Shown here one piece after another: positions 1-9,143 of a stretch of 64,000 nt of DNA. The position numbers and the translations under genes were made by a program. Position 1 is the stretch's first letter. Every line of letters starts with the position of its first letter. Source of the stretch: Fidelibacterota bacterium (GTDB taxonomy: Bacteria; Pseudomonadota; Alphaproteobacteria; Rhodospirillales; Rhodospirillaceae); the NCBI GenBank assembly GCA_947472795.1, contig CANJBL010000007.1, positions 1-64,000 on the forward strand, in the 5' to 3' direction. Under the pieces are notes generated by a model. The model saw only the letters and a list, made by a program, of their open reading frames with translations. It had not been told where the DNA came from and made no database searches.

Positions 1-34
1 GCACTACAACACCAAGCGGCCCCATTCATCGCTC

Positions 35-68
35 GGCTATAGGCCACCGGCGCCGGTGACCTATAGCC
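35..68. repeat. 34-bp palindrome
   Basis: An almost perfect inverted repeat: GGCTATAGG at 35-43 pairs with CCTATAGCC at 60-68, and CACCGGC at 45-51 pairs with GCCGGTG at 52-58, with one mismatch (44/59). It lies about 70 bp beyond the stop of the DUF4345 gene. No T-run follows on either strand, so a classical terminator is not obvious. An operator or REP-like element is equally possible. Confidence 0.6.
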
Positions 69-139
69 CCATTCCAATATCACTCGAACAGAGCCAAATC
101 ATGCAGTAGACTAACATCACGACCGGTACAGAAAATCGG

Positions 140-499
140 TCAGGTCAAGAGGGCCAACGCCGGCGTTACCGCAAGTTCCATGACCAGCGCGGCTTTCATG
201 GTTGGCGAGATCGCGCCGTCCAATATCCAGCCTGCTGCGCGTGCCAATCCGCCAATAAGGACGATGAACGTCAACAACCGAAACCGGGCCGCTTTTTCCT
301 CAATGCGTGGGACGCAGGACAGGAATCCTATGCCGATCCCGAAAAGCAAACCCGACAGGTAGCGGTAATGACTTCCAACATCGCTTTCACCCGATACACC
401 GAGCAGCGCAGGACCGCGCAGCATACCGCTGCCACCCGCCGCGAGGGGCACCACACTGCCGACCATCACCGCGACTTGAAGGGCACGTTTGGCGATCAT
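140..499 (-). CDS. DUF4345 family small membrane protein
   Basis: A 119-residue protein with about four hydrophobic segments, near residues 7-25, 45-62, 73-92 and 100-118. The YRYLSGLLFGIG stretch in the second segment and the overall size resemble the DUF4345 family of four-helix inner-membrane proteins, whose function is unknown. The ATG at 499 is the only good start. The gene begins 17 bp after the dnaE stop on the same strand, so it may be co-transcribed as the last gene of a dnaE unit. The family call is from memory of the pattern; no function is inferred. Confidence 0.6.
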   Translation of the reverse strand: MIAKRALQVAVMVGSVVPLAAGGSGMLRGPALLGVSGESDVGSHYRYLSGLLFGIGIGFLSCVPRIEEKAARFRLLTFIVLIGGLARAAGWILDGAISPTMKAALVMELAVTPALALLT

Positions 500-516
500 G
501 CGGAGGACCGTTCCTT

Positions 517-3500
517 CTAGAATTCTCTGATCTCCGCGATGCCCGGCACGTCTCTCAGGCCGGCAAGCGTTTTTGGTTGAATGGCGTAGCCGCCGGGTAA
601 CGCCACTTCCACAGCATGACCATTGGAACGTGTCACCAGTACAATGCGCCCCTTGCCACGGCCATCCTCGGCGAGCAGCTTCTGGAACTCATCCATGGGC
701 AAGCTGGGTAGCACCTTGAGCTTCAAGTTGCGCACGCGCGCGGCCAGGGCCTTCTCGAGTGAATCAACGCGGCTGGCCAACAGGCGCACCTTGTCGTCCT
801 CAAGCTGAGCATCCAACGTCAGCAGGATCGGCGCACCCGATTCCAATAGGTCGCGCGAGGCGGAGAGCACTTCCGAGAACATCATGCACTCGAAGGTGCC
901 GGTATCGTCGGACAGCATGACGAAAGCATATTTGTTGCCGCGTTTGCCCACGCGCTCGCGCTTGGAGACAATGGTGCCCGCCATCTTGATCGGTGTGGCG
1001 CACTGTTGCGGTGTCAGCGTGGCCACATCCTTGGCCTTGATGACCTGAAGCGCTTCCAGCGTCCCGCTGAAGGCATCCAAGGGATGGGCCGAGAGATAGA
1101 AGCCGATGGCCTCGAACTCGTTGGCCAGCTTCTCCATGGGCCGCCACTCGGGCACGTTGGGAAATGTGAGTTTGTTGCTGGCGGTATCCTCGGCGCCGAA
1201 GAGGCTCACCTGCTTGGAACTGCGGTCGCTGGCCTTGCTTTGGGCGTAGCGCAGGATTCCTTCCACGCTCTCGAAAAGCTGCGCGCGATTGGCATGCAGC
1301 GAGTCCAGTGCGCCGGACTTCACGAGGTTTTCCAGCAGACGTTTGTTGATGACGGAGCCATCGAGGCGGCCGGCGAAGTCCGTGAGGTTCTTGAAAGGCC
1401 CACCTTTGGTGCGCGCCGCTACCAGGGCTTCCATGGCGCCGACGCCGACGTTGCGCACAGCGGCCAGCGCATAGCGAATGGAGCCCTTCTCCACGGCGAA
1501 GGTCACGTCCGATGTGTTCACATCGGGTGGCAGGATAGGAATGGCAAGACGCGTGAGTTCGTTGCGGAAGAAGGCAAGCTTGTCGGTGTTGTGCATGTCG
1601 AGGGTCATGGTGGCGGCCATGAACTCGACGGGGTAATTGGCCTTGAGATAGGCGGTTTGATAGGCCACCAGGGCGTACGCGGCGGCGTGGGACTTGTTGA
1701 AGCCGTAGCCGGCGAACTTGTCGATGGTGTCGAAAATGTTCGAGGCTTTGTCCTTGGGGATGCCGCGCGCTGACGCACCTTCGATGAAGGTAGCGCGCTG
1801 GGCATCCATCTCGGACTGGATTTTCTTGCCCATGGCGCGACGTAAGAGGTCGGCGCCGCCAAGGCTGTACCCCGCCAGGATCTGCGCGGCCTGCATGACC
1901 TGCTCCTGATAGACCATGATGCCGTAGGTCTCTTTCAGGATCGGCTCCAGCGTCGGGTGCATGTAGTCGATGGGCTCGATGCCCTGTTTACGGTTGATGA
2001 ACGACGGGATGTTGTCCATAGGACCCGGGCGGTAGAGCGCCACCACGGCGATCAAATCCTCGAACACGTCGGGCTTCAGCTTGCGCAGAACATCGCGCAT
2101 GCCCGTACTTTCAAACTGGAACACACCCGCCGCGTCGGCCCGCATAAGCATGGTGAAAGTGGGTTTGTCATCCAGCGGCAAGGTCAAGAGGTCGAGATCG
2201 ATGCCGCGCAACTTCAGGAGCTTCACGGCGCGGTCCAGCACCGTCAGGGTCTTCAAACCCAGGAAGTCGAACTTCACCAGACCCGCCTGCTCCACCCATT
2301 TCATGTTGAACTGGGTGACGGGCATGTCGGAGCCGGGATCGCGGTAGAGCGGCACCAGTTGCTCAAGCGGACGGTCGCCGATGACAAGGCCGGCAGCATG
2401 CGTGGAAGCGTGGGCGTAGAGCCCCTCCAGCTTCAAAGATATGTCGATCAGCTGGCGCACATTGTCGTCGGTGTCGCGCAAATGCTGAAGCTCGGGCTCA
2501 GCCTCGATAGCCTCCTTCAGCATCACGGGTGCCGCCGGATTCATGGGCACCATCTTGCAGATCTTGTCGACGTAGCCGAGCGGCATCTCCAGCACACGGC
2601 CAACGCCGCGCAAGACCGCGCGCGCCTGAAGTTTTCCGAAAGTGATAATCTGCGCGACGCGGTCAGCACCGTACTTGCGCTGCACGTAGCGGATGACATC
2701 GCCGCGCCGATCTTGGCAGAAGTCGATATCGAAATCGGGCATGGAAACGCGTTCCGGGTTCAGGAAGCGCTCGAACAGCAGATTGAAGCGTAAGGGATCG
2801 AGATCGGTAATCGTGAGAGACCAGGCAACCACCGAGCCTGCGCCGGAGCCGCGCCCCGGCCCCACCGGGATGCCCTGCTCCTTGGCCCACTGGATAAAGT
2901 CCGCCACGATCATGAAGTAACCGGCAAAGCCCATCTTCACGATCATGCTGACTTCGTATTCCAAACGCTCGCGGTAGGGCTTGGCGGCAGCGTGGCGCTC
3001 GTCCTCGCTCATCTTGGAGCGATACACCTGCGTCTGTAGGCGGCGCGCGAGCCCGGCACCCGCGAGATCGCGCAAGGCTTCTTCTTCCGTGCGGTCGCCG
3101 GTTTTCGGCGAGCGCGGCAGGATGGGTTTGCGCTCATTGACCTTGAAGGCGCAACGCTGCGCGACAACCAGCGTGTTGTGTACGGCCTCGGGGATGTCGG
3201 CGAAGAGCTGAACCATCTCCTCGGCGCTCTTGAAGCGATGTTCGGGCGTGAGGCGGCGGCGGTTGTGCACCGAGACGAAGGACTTCTCGGCCAGACAGAT
3301 CAACGCATCGTGGGCGGTGAACATAGTTTCATCGGAGAAGAAGCATTCGTTGGTGGCGACCAACGGCACGTTGTGCGCGTAGGCCATCTCGATGAGCGCG
3401 GGCTCGATGCGCGTTTCGGTCTTGAGGCCGTGGCGCATCAGCTCGATATAGAGGCGGCTTGGGAACATGGACATGAGGCGGGCGAGAATTTCTTCCGCCT

Positions 3501-4005
3501 TGGGCCTCTGCCCCTCACCAAGATAGCGCCCGAGCGTGCCGGCCGGGCCGCCCGTCAGCGCGATAAGACCGGCACTGTGTGCGGCGATGTCCGCCCAACT
3601 CACCTGCGGCGTCTCGCCGGTAGTGGTTTCCAAGAACGCCTTACTGACAAGGTGCATCAGGTTGGTGTAGCCGGCAGCATTCTGCACCAGCACCACGAAC
3701 TGATCGGGCTCCGGCAGACGCCCGCTCTGGCCGTGGCCGGTCTGCACATCCTCGCGGCGCACGGCGAGCTGACAACCGATGATGGGCTGCACGCCGTTCT
3801 TGCTGCACTCGGAGGAGAATTCCAGCGCGCCGAAGAGGTTGCGCGTGTCGGTAAGCGCGGCGGCGGGCATCCCGCCACTGGCGGTCAACGCGACGAGCTT
3901 GGGAATCTTCATGGCGCCCTCGGCCAGGGAGTAGGCCGAATGGCAGCGCAAGTGCACAAAGGGGGCGTGGCCGGTTTTGGTGGGATTCGTCAGGGGGGCG
4001 TCCAT
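517..4005 (-). CDS. dnaE: DNA polymerase III subunit alpha
   Basis: Replicative DNA polymerase III alpha subunit, the polymerising subunit of the cytoplasmic replisome. The 1162-residue length is normal for the DnaE1 class. Visible are the N-terminal PHP domain (HLRCHSAYSLAEGAMKIP from about residue 18), the palm with the catalytic acidic motif PDFDIDF near residue 423, the GPGRGSGAGS segment just before it, the thumb/fingers motif YGIMVYQEQVM, a helix-hairpin-helix region (residues about 830-900) and a C-terminal OB fold (TIVSKRERVGKRGNKYAF). Possible DnaA boxes lie just upstream (4055-4085). The gene reads away from the hybrid kinase gene, with 91 bp between them. Confidence 0.97.
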   Translation of the reverse strand: MDAPLTNPTKTGHAPFVHLRCHSAYSLAEGAMKIPKLVALTASGGMPAAALTDTRNLFGALEFSSECSKNGVQPIIGCQLAVRREDVQTGHGQSGRLPEPDQFVVLVQNAAGYTNLMHLVSKAFLETTTGETPQVSWADIAAHSAGLIALTGGPAGTLGRYLGEGQRPKAEEILARLMSMFPSRLYIELMRHGLKTETRIEPALIEMAYAHNVPLVATNECFFSDETMFTAHDALICLAEKSFVSVHNRRRLTPEHRFKSAEEMVQLFADIPEAVHNTLVVAQRCAFKVNERKPILPRSPKTGDRTEEEALRDLAGAGLARRLQTQVYRSKMSEDERHAAAKPYRERLEYEVSMIVKMGFAGYFMIVADFIQWAKEQGIPVGPGRGSGAGSVVAWSLTITDLDPLRFNLLFERFLNPERVSMPDFDIDFCQDRRGDVIRYVQRKYGADRVAQIITFGKLQARAVLRGVGRVLEMPLGYVDKICKMVPMNPAAPVMLKEAIEAEPELQHLRDTDDNVRQLIDISLKLEGLYAHASTHAAGLVIGDRPLEQLVPLYRDPGSDMPVTQFNMKWVEQAGLVKFDFLGLKTLTVLDRAVKLLKLRGIDLDLLTLPLDDKPTFTMLMRADAAGVFQFESTGMRDVLRKLKPDVFEDLIAVVALYRPGPMDNIPSFINRKQGIEPIDYMHPTLEPILKETYGIMVYQEQVMQAAQILAGYSLGGADLLRRAMGKKIQSEMDAQRATFIEGASARGIPKDKASNIFDTIDKFAGYGFNKSHAAAYALVAYQTAYLKANYPVEFMAATMTLDMHNTDKLAFFRNELTRLAIPILPPDVNTSDVTFAVEKGSIRYALAAVRNVGVGAMEALVAARTKGGPFKNLTDFAGRLDGSVINKRLLENLVKSGALDSLHANRAQLFESVEGILRYAQSKASDRSSKQVSLFGAEDTASNKLTFPNVPEWRPMEKLANEFEAIGFYLSAHPLDAFSGTLEALQVIKAKDVATLTPQQCATPIKMAGTIVSKRERVGKRGNKYAFVMLSDDTGTFECMMFSEVLSASRDLLESGAPILLTLDAQLEDDKVRLLASRVDSLEKALAARVRNLKLKVLPSLPMDEFQKLLAEDGRGKGRIVLVTRSNGHAVEVALPGGYAIQPKTLAGLRDVPGIAEIREF

Positions 4006-4054
4006 GGCGCTAGAATTTCACAGCCGACGCGCTAGCGAAAGCACGGCTCACGAG

Positions 4055-4085
4055 TTATCCACAAGCGTGTCTGCACGCTGTGGAT
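4055..4085. promoter_or_regulatory. Inverted pair of DnaA-box-like sites upstream of dnaE
   Basis: TTATCCACA at 4055-4063 matches the consensus DnaA box exactly. A second box in the opposite orientation, TCATCCACA on the minus strand at 4079-4087, differs by one base. Together they form an imperfect stem (ATCCACAAGCGTG against CACGCTGTGGAT). They lie about 50-80 bp upstream of the dnaE start codon, so DnaA could bind and tune dnaE transcription. The stem could instead act as a terminator for the kinase gene, which ends at 4097 region on its far side; binding is an inference. Confidence 0.45.
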
Positions 4086-4096
4086 GAAATGAGCCC

Positions 4097-6583
4097 TTAA
4101 GCGACCGACGGCCCGCTTTCCGGCTGGGAGGACAGGTTTTCCTGAATGGCCTGAATGCTAGCGCCTGCGGCCTCGACGCTGTCTTTCAACTCCGGAATGA
4201 TGGCTTTCACCGTTTCCAGATCGGGCATTTCCGCCTCAATGCGGCGCGCAATCTCGCTGGCCCGGAGTGCACCGAACTGGGCGCAGACGCTTTTCAGGTC
4301 GTGTGCAAAACGCTTCACCCCGGCGAAGTCGCCATCAGCGAGGCTTTGCAAGACACTCTCCGTGTATTGGTCGAGGGAATCCAGGCAGCGTGCCAAGAGA
4401 TTGCTCATCAGCACCGATCCCAGACCTTCGGTGAGTCCATCGATACGCTCGCGGTCGAAGACCGGCCATTCCTGCTCCGCCGGTCCTCGAATTTCGAAAC
4501 CGGGAAGACTGGCCGCATTCCCTTCGCCGGGAGACAACAAGGCTTTCATGGCCTGCACCAGCACCGTCCATGCGATGGGTTTGGTGACAATGGCGTCGCA
4601 GCCGGCCTCGAGATAACGCGCGCGGCTTTCCAGGATGGCATCGGCGGTCAGCGCAATGATTGGCATGTGACGGCCCGGCGCCTCGCGCGCGCGCATGAGG
4701 CGCACGGCCTCACGCCCATCCATGACCGGCATTTGCATATCCATCAAAATCATATCGAAGCCGCCGTCGGCGGTTCTTGCCAGCGCCTGCGCGCCGTTCT
4801 CCACCACGGTCACATGATGACCCCACATCTCAACCACGTTCTTCACCAGAAACTGTGTCGTGACATTGTCTTCGGCCAACAGGATCTTCAGCTTGTAAGC
4901 CTTCAGCACGTCGCCGATGCGTGCCGGTGTAATGGCGAAACGATGTTGGATCTTGTCTTCGAGGCCCGCCAGGAGCGGAACGGAGAAGGAGAATCGCGAA
5001 CCCTCCCCTGGGCTGCTCCGCATGCCGATGGACCCGCCCATGGCCTGCACGATCTGGCGGCAGATGTTGAGCCCGAGGCCCGCCCCGCCCCTGGCCGACG
5101 CGTTATCCTCCTGCACAAAAGGATGGAACAGGCGCCCCTGCACCTCCGGCGAAATACCGACGCCCGTATCGCGCACCTCCACCGAGGTCAGGACAAGACC
5201 GGTGTTCTGCAACACTTGACTGCGCGTCACCGATACTCCGCCGCTGTCGGTGAACTTCAGCGCGTTGCCGACGAGATTGAATAGGATCTGGCGCAAGCGC
5301 TTGGGATCGCCATTGAGCACATCGTAGCGCGTAGGATCCCACTCTACCGTGAAAGTCAGACCTTTCTGACTCATGGCGGGTGCAAAAAATTCCAACACGT
5401 CCTTCATCACGAGCGACAGGCGAAAGTCGGTGGTGTCGATATCCATGCGCCCGGCTTCGATCTTGGCGAGATCGAGTAAGTCATTGAGCAATTCCAGGAA
5501 TGAGCGCGCGGAACGCTCTAAAGTCTCTGTGATGTTCTTCTGCTCGGGCGTTTGCTGGCTGGCGAGCAGCAGGTCGCACATACCCATGATGCCGGTCATA
5601 GGTGTGCGCAATTCATGGCTCATATTGGCGAGGAAGGCAGACTTGGCGGCGCTCGCCTGCTCGGCGGCGCCTCGGGCAACGACGGCGACGCGCTCCAACC
5701 TGTCGCGTTCGGTCAGGACCGCCGCCACCGGCATGATGGTAAAGACGCAGGTCGCCAGGAAAATCTGCAAGAGCACCGGCGCGTTGTCGGTCTGTGAAAA
5801 GGGGCCGTACCCCATGATGGTCAGCGGAATAGAGACCATGGCAAGGATAGCCATAGCCATGGCCGCGCCCAGGAAGCGCAGGCGAAACGCCGCCAGAATC
5901 AAGAATGGAAAGACGAGGAATAAAATCGGTCGATTGTTGCCGAGCGTGAAGATAGCCGCAGAGACGCCGAGAACCAGAAGCAGAATACTCACAGCCTCGC
6001 GCCGACGCGCATTGCGCGCAATCTGATGCCATTCGTCAGGCTTCAACATCAACAGCAGCGGCAGGATGGTGATGGCGCCAAGAAAGTCGGCGGCGAACCA
6101 GCGCTGAATGATCGGCAACGGCTGGATCCCGTTCAAAGCCGCCAGCGCGTTGCCTGCCAGCACGGCGCTGATGGCCGGGCCTATCAATCCGCAGATCAGC
6201 AGAAATTTGGCGAAAGTCGTCGCATGCGTCAGGTTGGGCGGCATTTTTACGAAGCGGACGAACAGCAGCACCGTGATGGTGATCTCGATCACGTTGCACG
6301 CCGAAAGAAGCGCCGCCGTGAGGACTGGGTCGACAATCAGTTCCGCGGCGAAATTGCCGATATAACCGCAAGCAATCAGCGCCGGCCAAGCTTCGCGCCG
6401 AGACCGCAGGATGATCGCAAGAAGAATGGCATCGGAAGGCCAGATGATGGCGACGGCGTTCGGCTGGCGCGCAAATTCAATGCCGCCGACAGCAAAGATG
6501 AACACCGCGAAAGTGCAGACGAGAAGCCAAAGCTTCGAAACGGACGGCATGCTGAAGCGCTGACGCGGCGAAGCGTTGGTCAT
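4097..6583 (-). CDS. MASE1-type hybrid histidine kinase with receiver and HPt domains
   Basis: An 828-residue membrane sensor kinase. Residues about 15-295 hold eight or so hydrophobic segments with the MASE1-like [11 protein letters not shown] pattern. A HisKA domain follows with the phospho-acceptor in SHELRTP (His about 323), then an ATPase domain with [17 protein letters not shown] and GGAGLGL boxes. A receiver domain has its phospho-acceptor in LMDMQMP (Asp615), and a C-terminal HPt domain has FAHDLKS (His761). All phosphorelay residues are present, so a full His-Asp-His relay is expected. The input signal is unknown. The gene is divergent from a stand-alone receiver gene 281 bp away, a plausible but unproven partner. 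Confidence 0.9.
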   Translation of the reverse strand: MTNASPRQRFSMPSVSKLWLLVCTFAVFIFAVGGIEFARQPNAVAIIWPSDAILLAIILRSRREAWPALIACGYIGNFAAELIVDPVLTAALLSACNVIEITITVLLFVRFVKMPPNLTHATTFAKFLLICGLIGPAISAVLAGNALAALNGIQPLPIIQRWFAADFLGAITILPLLLMLKPDEWHQIARNARRREAVSILLLVLGVSAAIFTLGNNRPILFLVFPFLILAAFRLRFLGAAMAMAILAMVSIPLTIMGYGPFSQTDNAPVLLQIFLATCVFTIMPVAAVLTERDRLERVAVVARGAAEQASAAKSAFLANMSHELRTPMTGIMGMCDLLLASQQTPEQKNITETLERSARSFLELLNDLLDLAKIEAGRMDIDTTDFRLSLVMKDVLEFFAPAMSQKGLTFTVEWDPTRYDVLNGDPKRLRQILFNLVGNALKFTDSGGVSVTRSQVLQNTGLVLTSVEVRDTGVGISPEVQGRLFHPFVQEDNASARGGAGLGLNICRQIVQAMGGSIGMRSSPGEGSRFSFSVPLLAGLEDKIQHRFAITPARIGDVLKAYKLKILLAEDNVTTQFLVKNVVEMWGHHVTVVENGAQALARTADGGFDMILMDMQMPVMDGREAVRLMRAREAPGRHMPIIALTADAILESRARYLEAGCDAIVTKPIAWTVLVQAMKALLSPGEGNAASLPGFEIRGPAEQEWPVFDRERIDGLTEGLGSVLMSNLLARCLDSLDQYTESVLQSLADGDFAGVKRFAHDLKSVCAQFGALRASEIARRIEAEMPDLETVKAIIPELKDSVEAAGASIQAIQENLSSQPESGPSVA

Positions 6584-6864
6584 CGGAATCTCTGCTTACG
6601 CTTGATATCGGTAGGCTCCCCAGCGCCCTTAAATTATCGCAGTTTGAGCCATGTCGCCCAGGGCTCAATAAAGTCACGTCGATACCTGGACGAGGCAAAA
6701 AGGACCGAAAACCGCGGAATCTGAGAATTTGGGGGAACCCACCGAAAACCATTACTCGAAATAGTACGGCACAGCGGGGCTGTTCAACTCGGGATTTATG
6801 CCTCCGCCGCAGGCGTTGAAGTGATGAACCCGCGCGGCTATGAGAATGGAGTCAGTCTCGCGTC

Positions 6865-7443
6865 GTGCACATCACCATGCTCAACAAGACCAGCGATTAT
6901 CTCGGCCCTTTTAAGATCCTCGTGATCGAACCCAATCCGCTGATGCGCCGCATCACACGCGGCATGCTGCAGATTCTGGGTGCGCGCAGAATCGTGGAGA
7001 CCGATGCCATGAGCACGGCGCTCACATTCATTCAACAGGGCGACATCGATATTGTTTTGAGCGAGTGGTACCTGACGGGCGCGTGCGGAGTAGATCTCAT
7101 CCGCTGGCTGAGACGCGAAGACACCGACATCCGTTTCACGCCCTTCATCATGATGACGTCGCAGACGCGCTTCGAGAGCGTGACGGCGGCGCGCAACGCC
7201 GGCATCACGGAGTTTGTCGCCAAGCCCTTCTCGGCCAAGTCGATGATCGCGCGCATCCGCGAAGTGGTAGAGCGGCCCCGCCCGTTCGTCAGCATCGGGC
7301 GCTATTTTGGACCCGACCGGCGCAGGCGCGCCGAGATCATGGAGCAAAACCGCCGTAAGAAAGGCGCCCTGCTCATCGGCGGCAAGGACACGGACCTGAC
7401 GCAAGATCAGATCAACACTATGATCGCCGGCGGTGGACGCTAG
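6865..7443 (+). CDS. Stand-alone receiver-like response regulator lacking the phospho-acceptor Asp
   Basis: A 192-residue protein with a single CheY-like fold (residues about 17-140) and a basic tail but no recognisable output domain. The beta-strand 1 motif is KILVIEPN and the conserved Lys is in VAKPF, with MMTS as the Thr/Ser switch. At the usual phospho-acceptor position the protein reads VLSEWYLTG, so Glu67 (GTG numbering) replaces Asp. The tail carries a GRYFGPDRRRR motif followed by a Lys-rich stretch. The GTG at 6865 has GGAG about 13 bp upstream; an ATG at 6877 is the alternative. It is divergent from the hybrid kinase gene. Glu may mimic constitutive phosphorylation, or the domain may work by binding only. 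Confidence 0.8.
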   Translation: MHITMLNKTSDYLGPFKILVIEPNPLMRRITRGMLQILGARRIVETDAMSTALTFIQQGDIDIVLSEWYLTGACGVDLIRWLRREDTDIRFTPFIMMTSQTRFESVTAARNAGITEFVAKPFSAKSMIARIREVVERPRPFVSIGRYFGPDRRRRAEIMEQNRRKKGALLIGGKDTDLTQDQINTMIAGGGR

Positions 7444-7444
7444 A

Positions 7445-7468
7445 GCATTTTCCAGCGACGGAAAATGC
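7445..7468. terminator. Hairpin between convergent receiver and dps genes
   Basis: GCATTTTCC at 7445-7453 pairs perfectly with GGAAAATGC at 7460-7468 across a 6-base loop. It starts 2 bp after the receiver stop and ends 17 bp before the dps stop, so it probably serves as a shared terminator. No long T-run is present. The preceding AGAGC is shared with the 9144 element, which suggests a dispersed palindromic repeat family. Confidence 0.5.
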
Positions 7469-7485
7469 GACCACATAAGAATCCG

Positions 7486-7959
7486 TTATTTGCCTTCCAA
7501 CAGGCTGCGCAGCATCCACGCTGTCTTCTCGTGGATAACAAGGCGCTGTGTCAGCAGATCCGTCGTGGGCTCGTCCGTAGCCTTGTCGGCCAAGGGCAAT
7601 ACAGCGCGCGCGGTCTTGGCCGCTTGCTCGTGGCCTTTCACGAGATTGCGGATCATCTCCTGCGCCTTGGGTATGCCCTCTTCTTCCTTGATGCTGGCGA
7701 GCTTGGAGATTTGCTTGTAAGTGCCGGGTGCCGGCTCGCCCAGGGTGCGGATACGTTCGGCGATCAAATCCACCGCCATCCACAATTCGTTGTACTGCGT
7801 CTCGAACATGAGATGCAGCGTCTGGAACATCGGCCCCGTCACATTCCAATGATAGTTATGCGTCTTGAAATAGAGGGTGTAGGTGTCGGCCATGAGCTTG
7901 GCGAGGCCGTCGGCGATGGCTTTGCGGTCTTTCTTGGCAATCCCGATATCGATGTCCAT
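7486..7959 (-). CDS. dps: Dps family ferritin-like DNA-protection protein
   Basis: A mini-ferritin that oxidises and stores iron and protects DNA in starved or peroxide-stressed cells, usually as a dodecamer. The protein is 157 residues, typical for Dps. The ferroxidase signature is clear in the first helices: [14 protein letters not shown], then [18 protein letters not shown], supplying His, Asp and Glu metal ligands. The ATG at 7959 is chosen because GGAGGG lies 8 bp upstream; the ATG at 7974 overlaps that ribosome binding site and would add five residues. The gene is convergent with the receiver gene. Regulation cannot be read from the short upstream region. Confidence 0.9.
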   Translation of the reverse strand: MDIDIGIAKKDRKAIADGLAKLMADTYTLYFKTHNYHWNVTGPMFQTLHLMFETQYNELWMAVDLIAERIRTLGEPAPGTYKQISKLASIKEEEGIPKAQEMIRNLVKGHEQAAKTARAVLPLADKATDEPTTDLLTQRLVIHEKTAWMLRSLLEGK

Positions 7960-8063
7960 GGCGCATCCCTCCATAAGTTTAAGACGGCGAGTTTAGAATG
8001 ATTAAAAATATGGAGCTTGCGCGGGTTCTGTCAACGCCGCCCCGCGACGGCGTGACGCAGAGC

Positions 8064-8309
8064 TTATTTCTTTGGCTCTATTTTCTTGGAACGGCGTCGC
8101 GACGGCTCCGGGACAGGCGCCTGCGGCTGAGCCGCGAGCGCCGCCTCATGCGCGAGGCGTAAATCGCGTAGCTTGCGGGTTTTGGCCAGGTTCATTGCGT
8201 CCTGCACGCGTTTCTCGGAAAAAATGAGTTCGTCGCGTTTCTCATGGAGGAGACGCCTCTCGTTCGCCGACCCTAAGGTTCGGGAACGGGCTGGTGTTTC
8301 TGGGTCCAT
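8064..8309 (-). CDS. Small basic hypothetical protein, paralogue of the gene at 8903
   Basis: An 81-residue, highly charged soluble protein. Its core reads KRDELIFSEKRVQDAMNLAK followed by a leucine/arginine helix ending LRLAHEAAL, and it closes with a Pro/Arg/Lys tail. The same core recurs in the protein encoded at 8903-9142 (KRD..F..R..DA.NL.KT..LR.LRLAHEA.L), so the two are paralogues on opposite sides of cspA and on opposite strands. AGGA lies 6 bp before the ATG at 8309; the ATG at 8315 overlaps that site. No known domain is recognised. The predicted long helix with a basic tail suggests nucleic-acid or ribosome binding, which is only inference. Confidence 0.65.
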   Translation of the reverse strand: MDPETPARSRTLGSANERRLLHEKRDELIFSEKRVQDAMNLAKTRKLRDLRLAHEAALAAQPQAPVPEPSRRRSKKIEPKK

Positions 8310-8436
8310 CGTCATTCCTGGCGTGATTCCTGGTGCTGCCTGAAAGGTTAACGCCCGTCCGGCAAAAATGTTGCGTACCTTGGCTAAGATGATGGAATTC
8401 CGCCAAAAACCACTGTTACAGGCTCCTCTGAATGGG

Positions 8437-8466
8437 TTTACGACCTTTGCCTGAATGAATTATGAT
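8437..8466 (+). promoter_or_regulatory. Candidate cspA promoter and long 5' leader
   Basis: TTTACG at 8437-8442 and TATGAT at 8461-8466, spaced 18 bp, form a plausible vegetative promoter. It would start transcription near 8473 and leave a leader of about 125 nt before cspA. Long structured leaders are known for cold-shock genes. The leader contains a perfect 7-bp hairpin (TGCGCGA / TCGCGCA, 8542-8558) and a strong AGGAGG ribosome binding site 8 bp or so before the start. The 8316-8598 gap otherwise shows nothing. Confidence 0.4.
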
Positions 8467-8598
8467 AAGGGACGGGTTCTACGCCTGCCTTGCTATAGCC
8501 CTCCCGGGCCTTTCAAGACAAACGATGGATTCGGAACGGATTGCGCGATGGTCGCGCAGTTCATGTCGCGCATTCGTGCGTTTTCTTAGGAGGCCAAC

Positions 8599-8799
8599 AT
8601 GGCAACAGGCACAGTGAAGTGGTTCAACAAGCAGAAGGGTTTTGGTTTCATCCAGCCCAGCACCGGCGGTAAAGATGTGTTCGTGCACATCAGCGCTGTC
8701 GAGCGCGCTGGTCTCCAGAGCCTCTCCGATGGACAGAGCATCACTTATGATGTGGTCAACGAACGCGGCAAGGACGCCGCGGCGAACCTGAAAGTCTAA
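8599..8799 (+). CDS. cspA: Cold-shock domain protein
   Basis: A 66-residue single cold-shock domain (OB fold) that binds single-stranded RNA or DNA and acts as an RNA chaperone. Both nucleic-acid-binding motifs are intact: KGFGFIQP (RNP1) and DVFVHIS (RNP2). Length and the start GTVKWFN are typical of the family. AGGAGG precedes the ATG. A 12-bp terminator stem follows at 8813. The gene is flanked by two related small basic proteins, one on each strand. The symbol denotes the family, since alphaproteobacteria carry several such paralogues. Confidence 0.95.
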   Translation: MATGTVKWFNKQKGFGFIQPSTGGKDVFVHISAVERAGLQSLSDGQSITYDVVNERGKDAAANLKV

Positions 8800-8812
8800 T
8801 CAAGCCTTGACG

Positions 8813-8854
8813 ATGAAGCCCGGTTGCCAAGCGCACCGGGCTTCATTCTTTTAA
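8813..8854 (+). terminator. Rho-independent terminator of cspA
   Basis: ATGAAGCCCGGT at 8813-8824 pairs perfectly with ACCGGGCTTCAT at 8835-8846 across a 10-base loop, followed by TCTTTT. It lies 14 bp after the cspA stop codon, an ideal position for an intrinsic terminator. Confidence 0.85.
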
Positions 8855-8902
8855 AATTCCGCGAACGATCGACGTTCGAACCTGCAACGGGAAGACGTAC
8901 GT

Positions 8903-9142
8903 ATGGCATTTCGCGGCAAGAAGACCCACCGCACTTCGGAATCGCAGCGCAGCGCCTCTGATAAGCGCGACACCGACTTTTTCGCGGCACGCAAAGCCCG
9001 CGATGCGGAAAATCTTGAGAAGACCAACCGCCTGCGCGCGCTACGCCTGGCGCACGAAGCCTCTCTGCCGCCGAAGCCGGAGAAGGTTGTTCGCAAGGCT
9101 AAGCCAAAAGCCGTCCCAAAAGCCGCCGCCGCGAAGGCCTAG
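8903..9142 (+). CDS. Small Lys/Ala-rich basic hypothetical protein, paralogue of the gene at 8064
   Basis: A 79-residue basic protein. Residues about 20-53 share the core KRD..F..R..DA.NL.KT..LR.LRLAHEA.L with the minus-strand protein at 8064-8309. The last 25 residues form a Lys/Ala/Pro tail (RKAKPKAVPKAAAAKA) like those of histone-H1-like or ribosome-associated bacterial proteins. GGGAAG lies 9 bp upstream of the ATG. It is 103 bp downstream of cspA and behind the cspA terminator, so it probably has its own promoter. No known family is recognised; nucleic-acid binding is an inference from charge alone. Confidence 0.7.
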   Translation: MAFRGKKTHRTSESQRSASDKRDTDFFAARKARDAENLEKTNRLRALRLAHEASLPPKPEKVVRKAKPKAVPKAAAAKA

Positions 9143-9143
9143 A

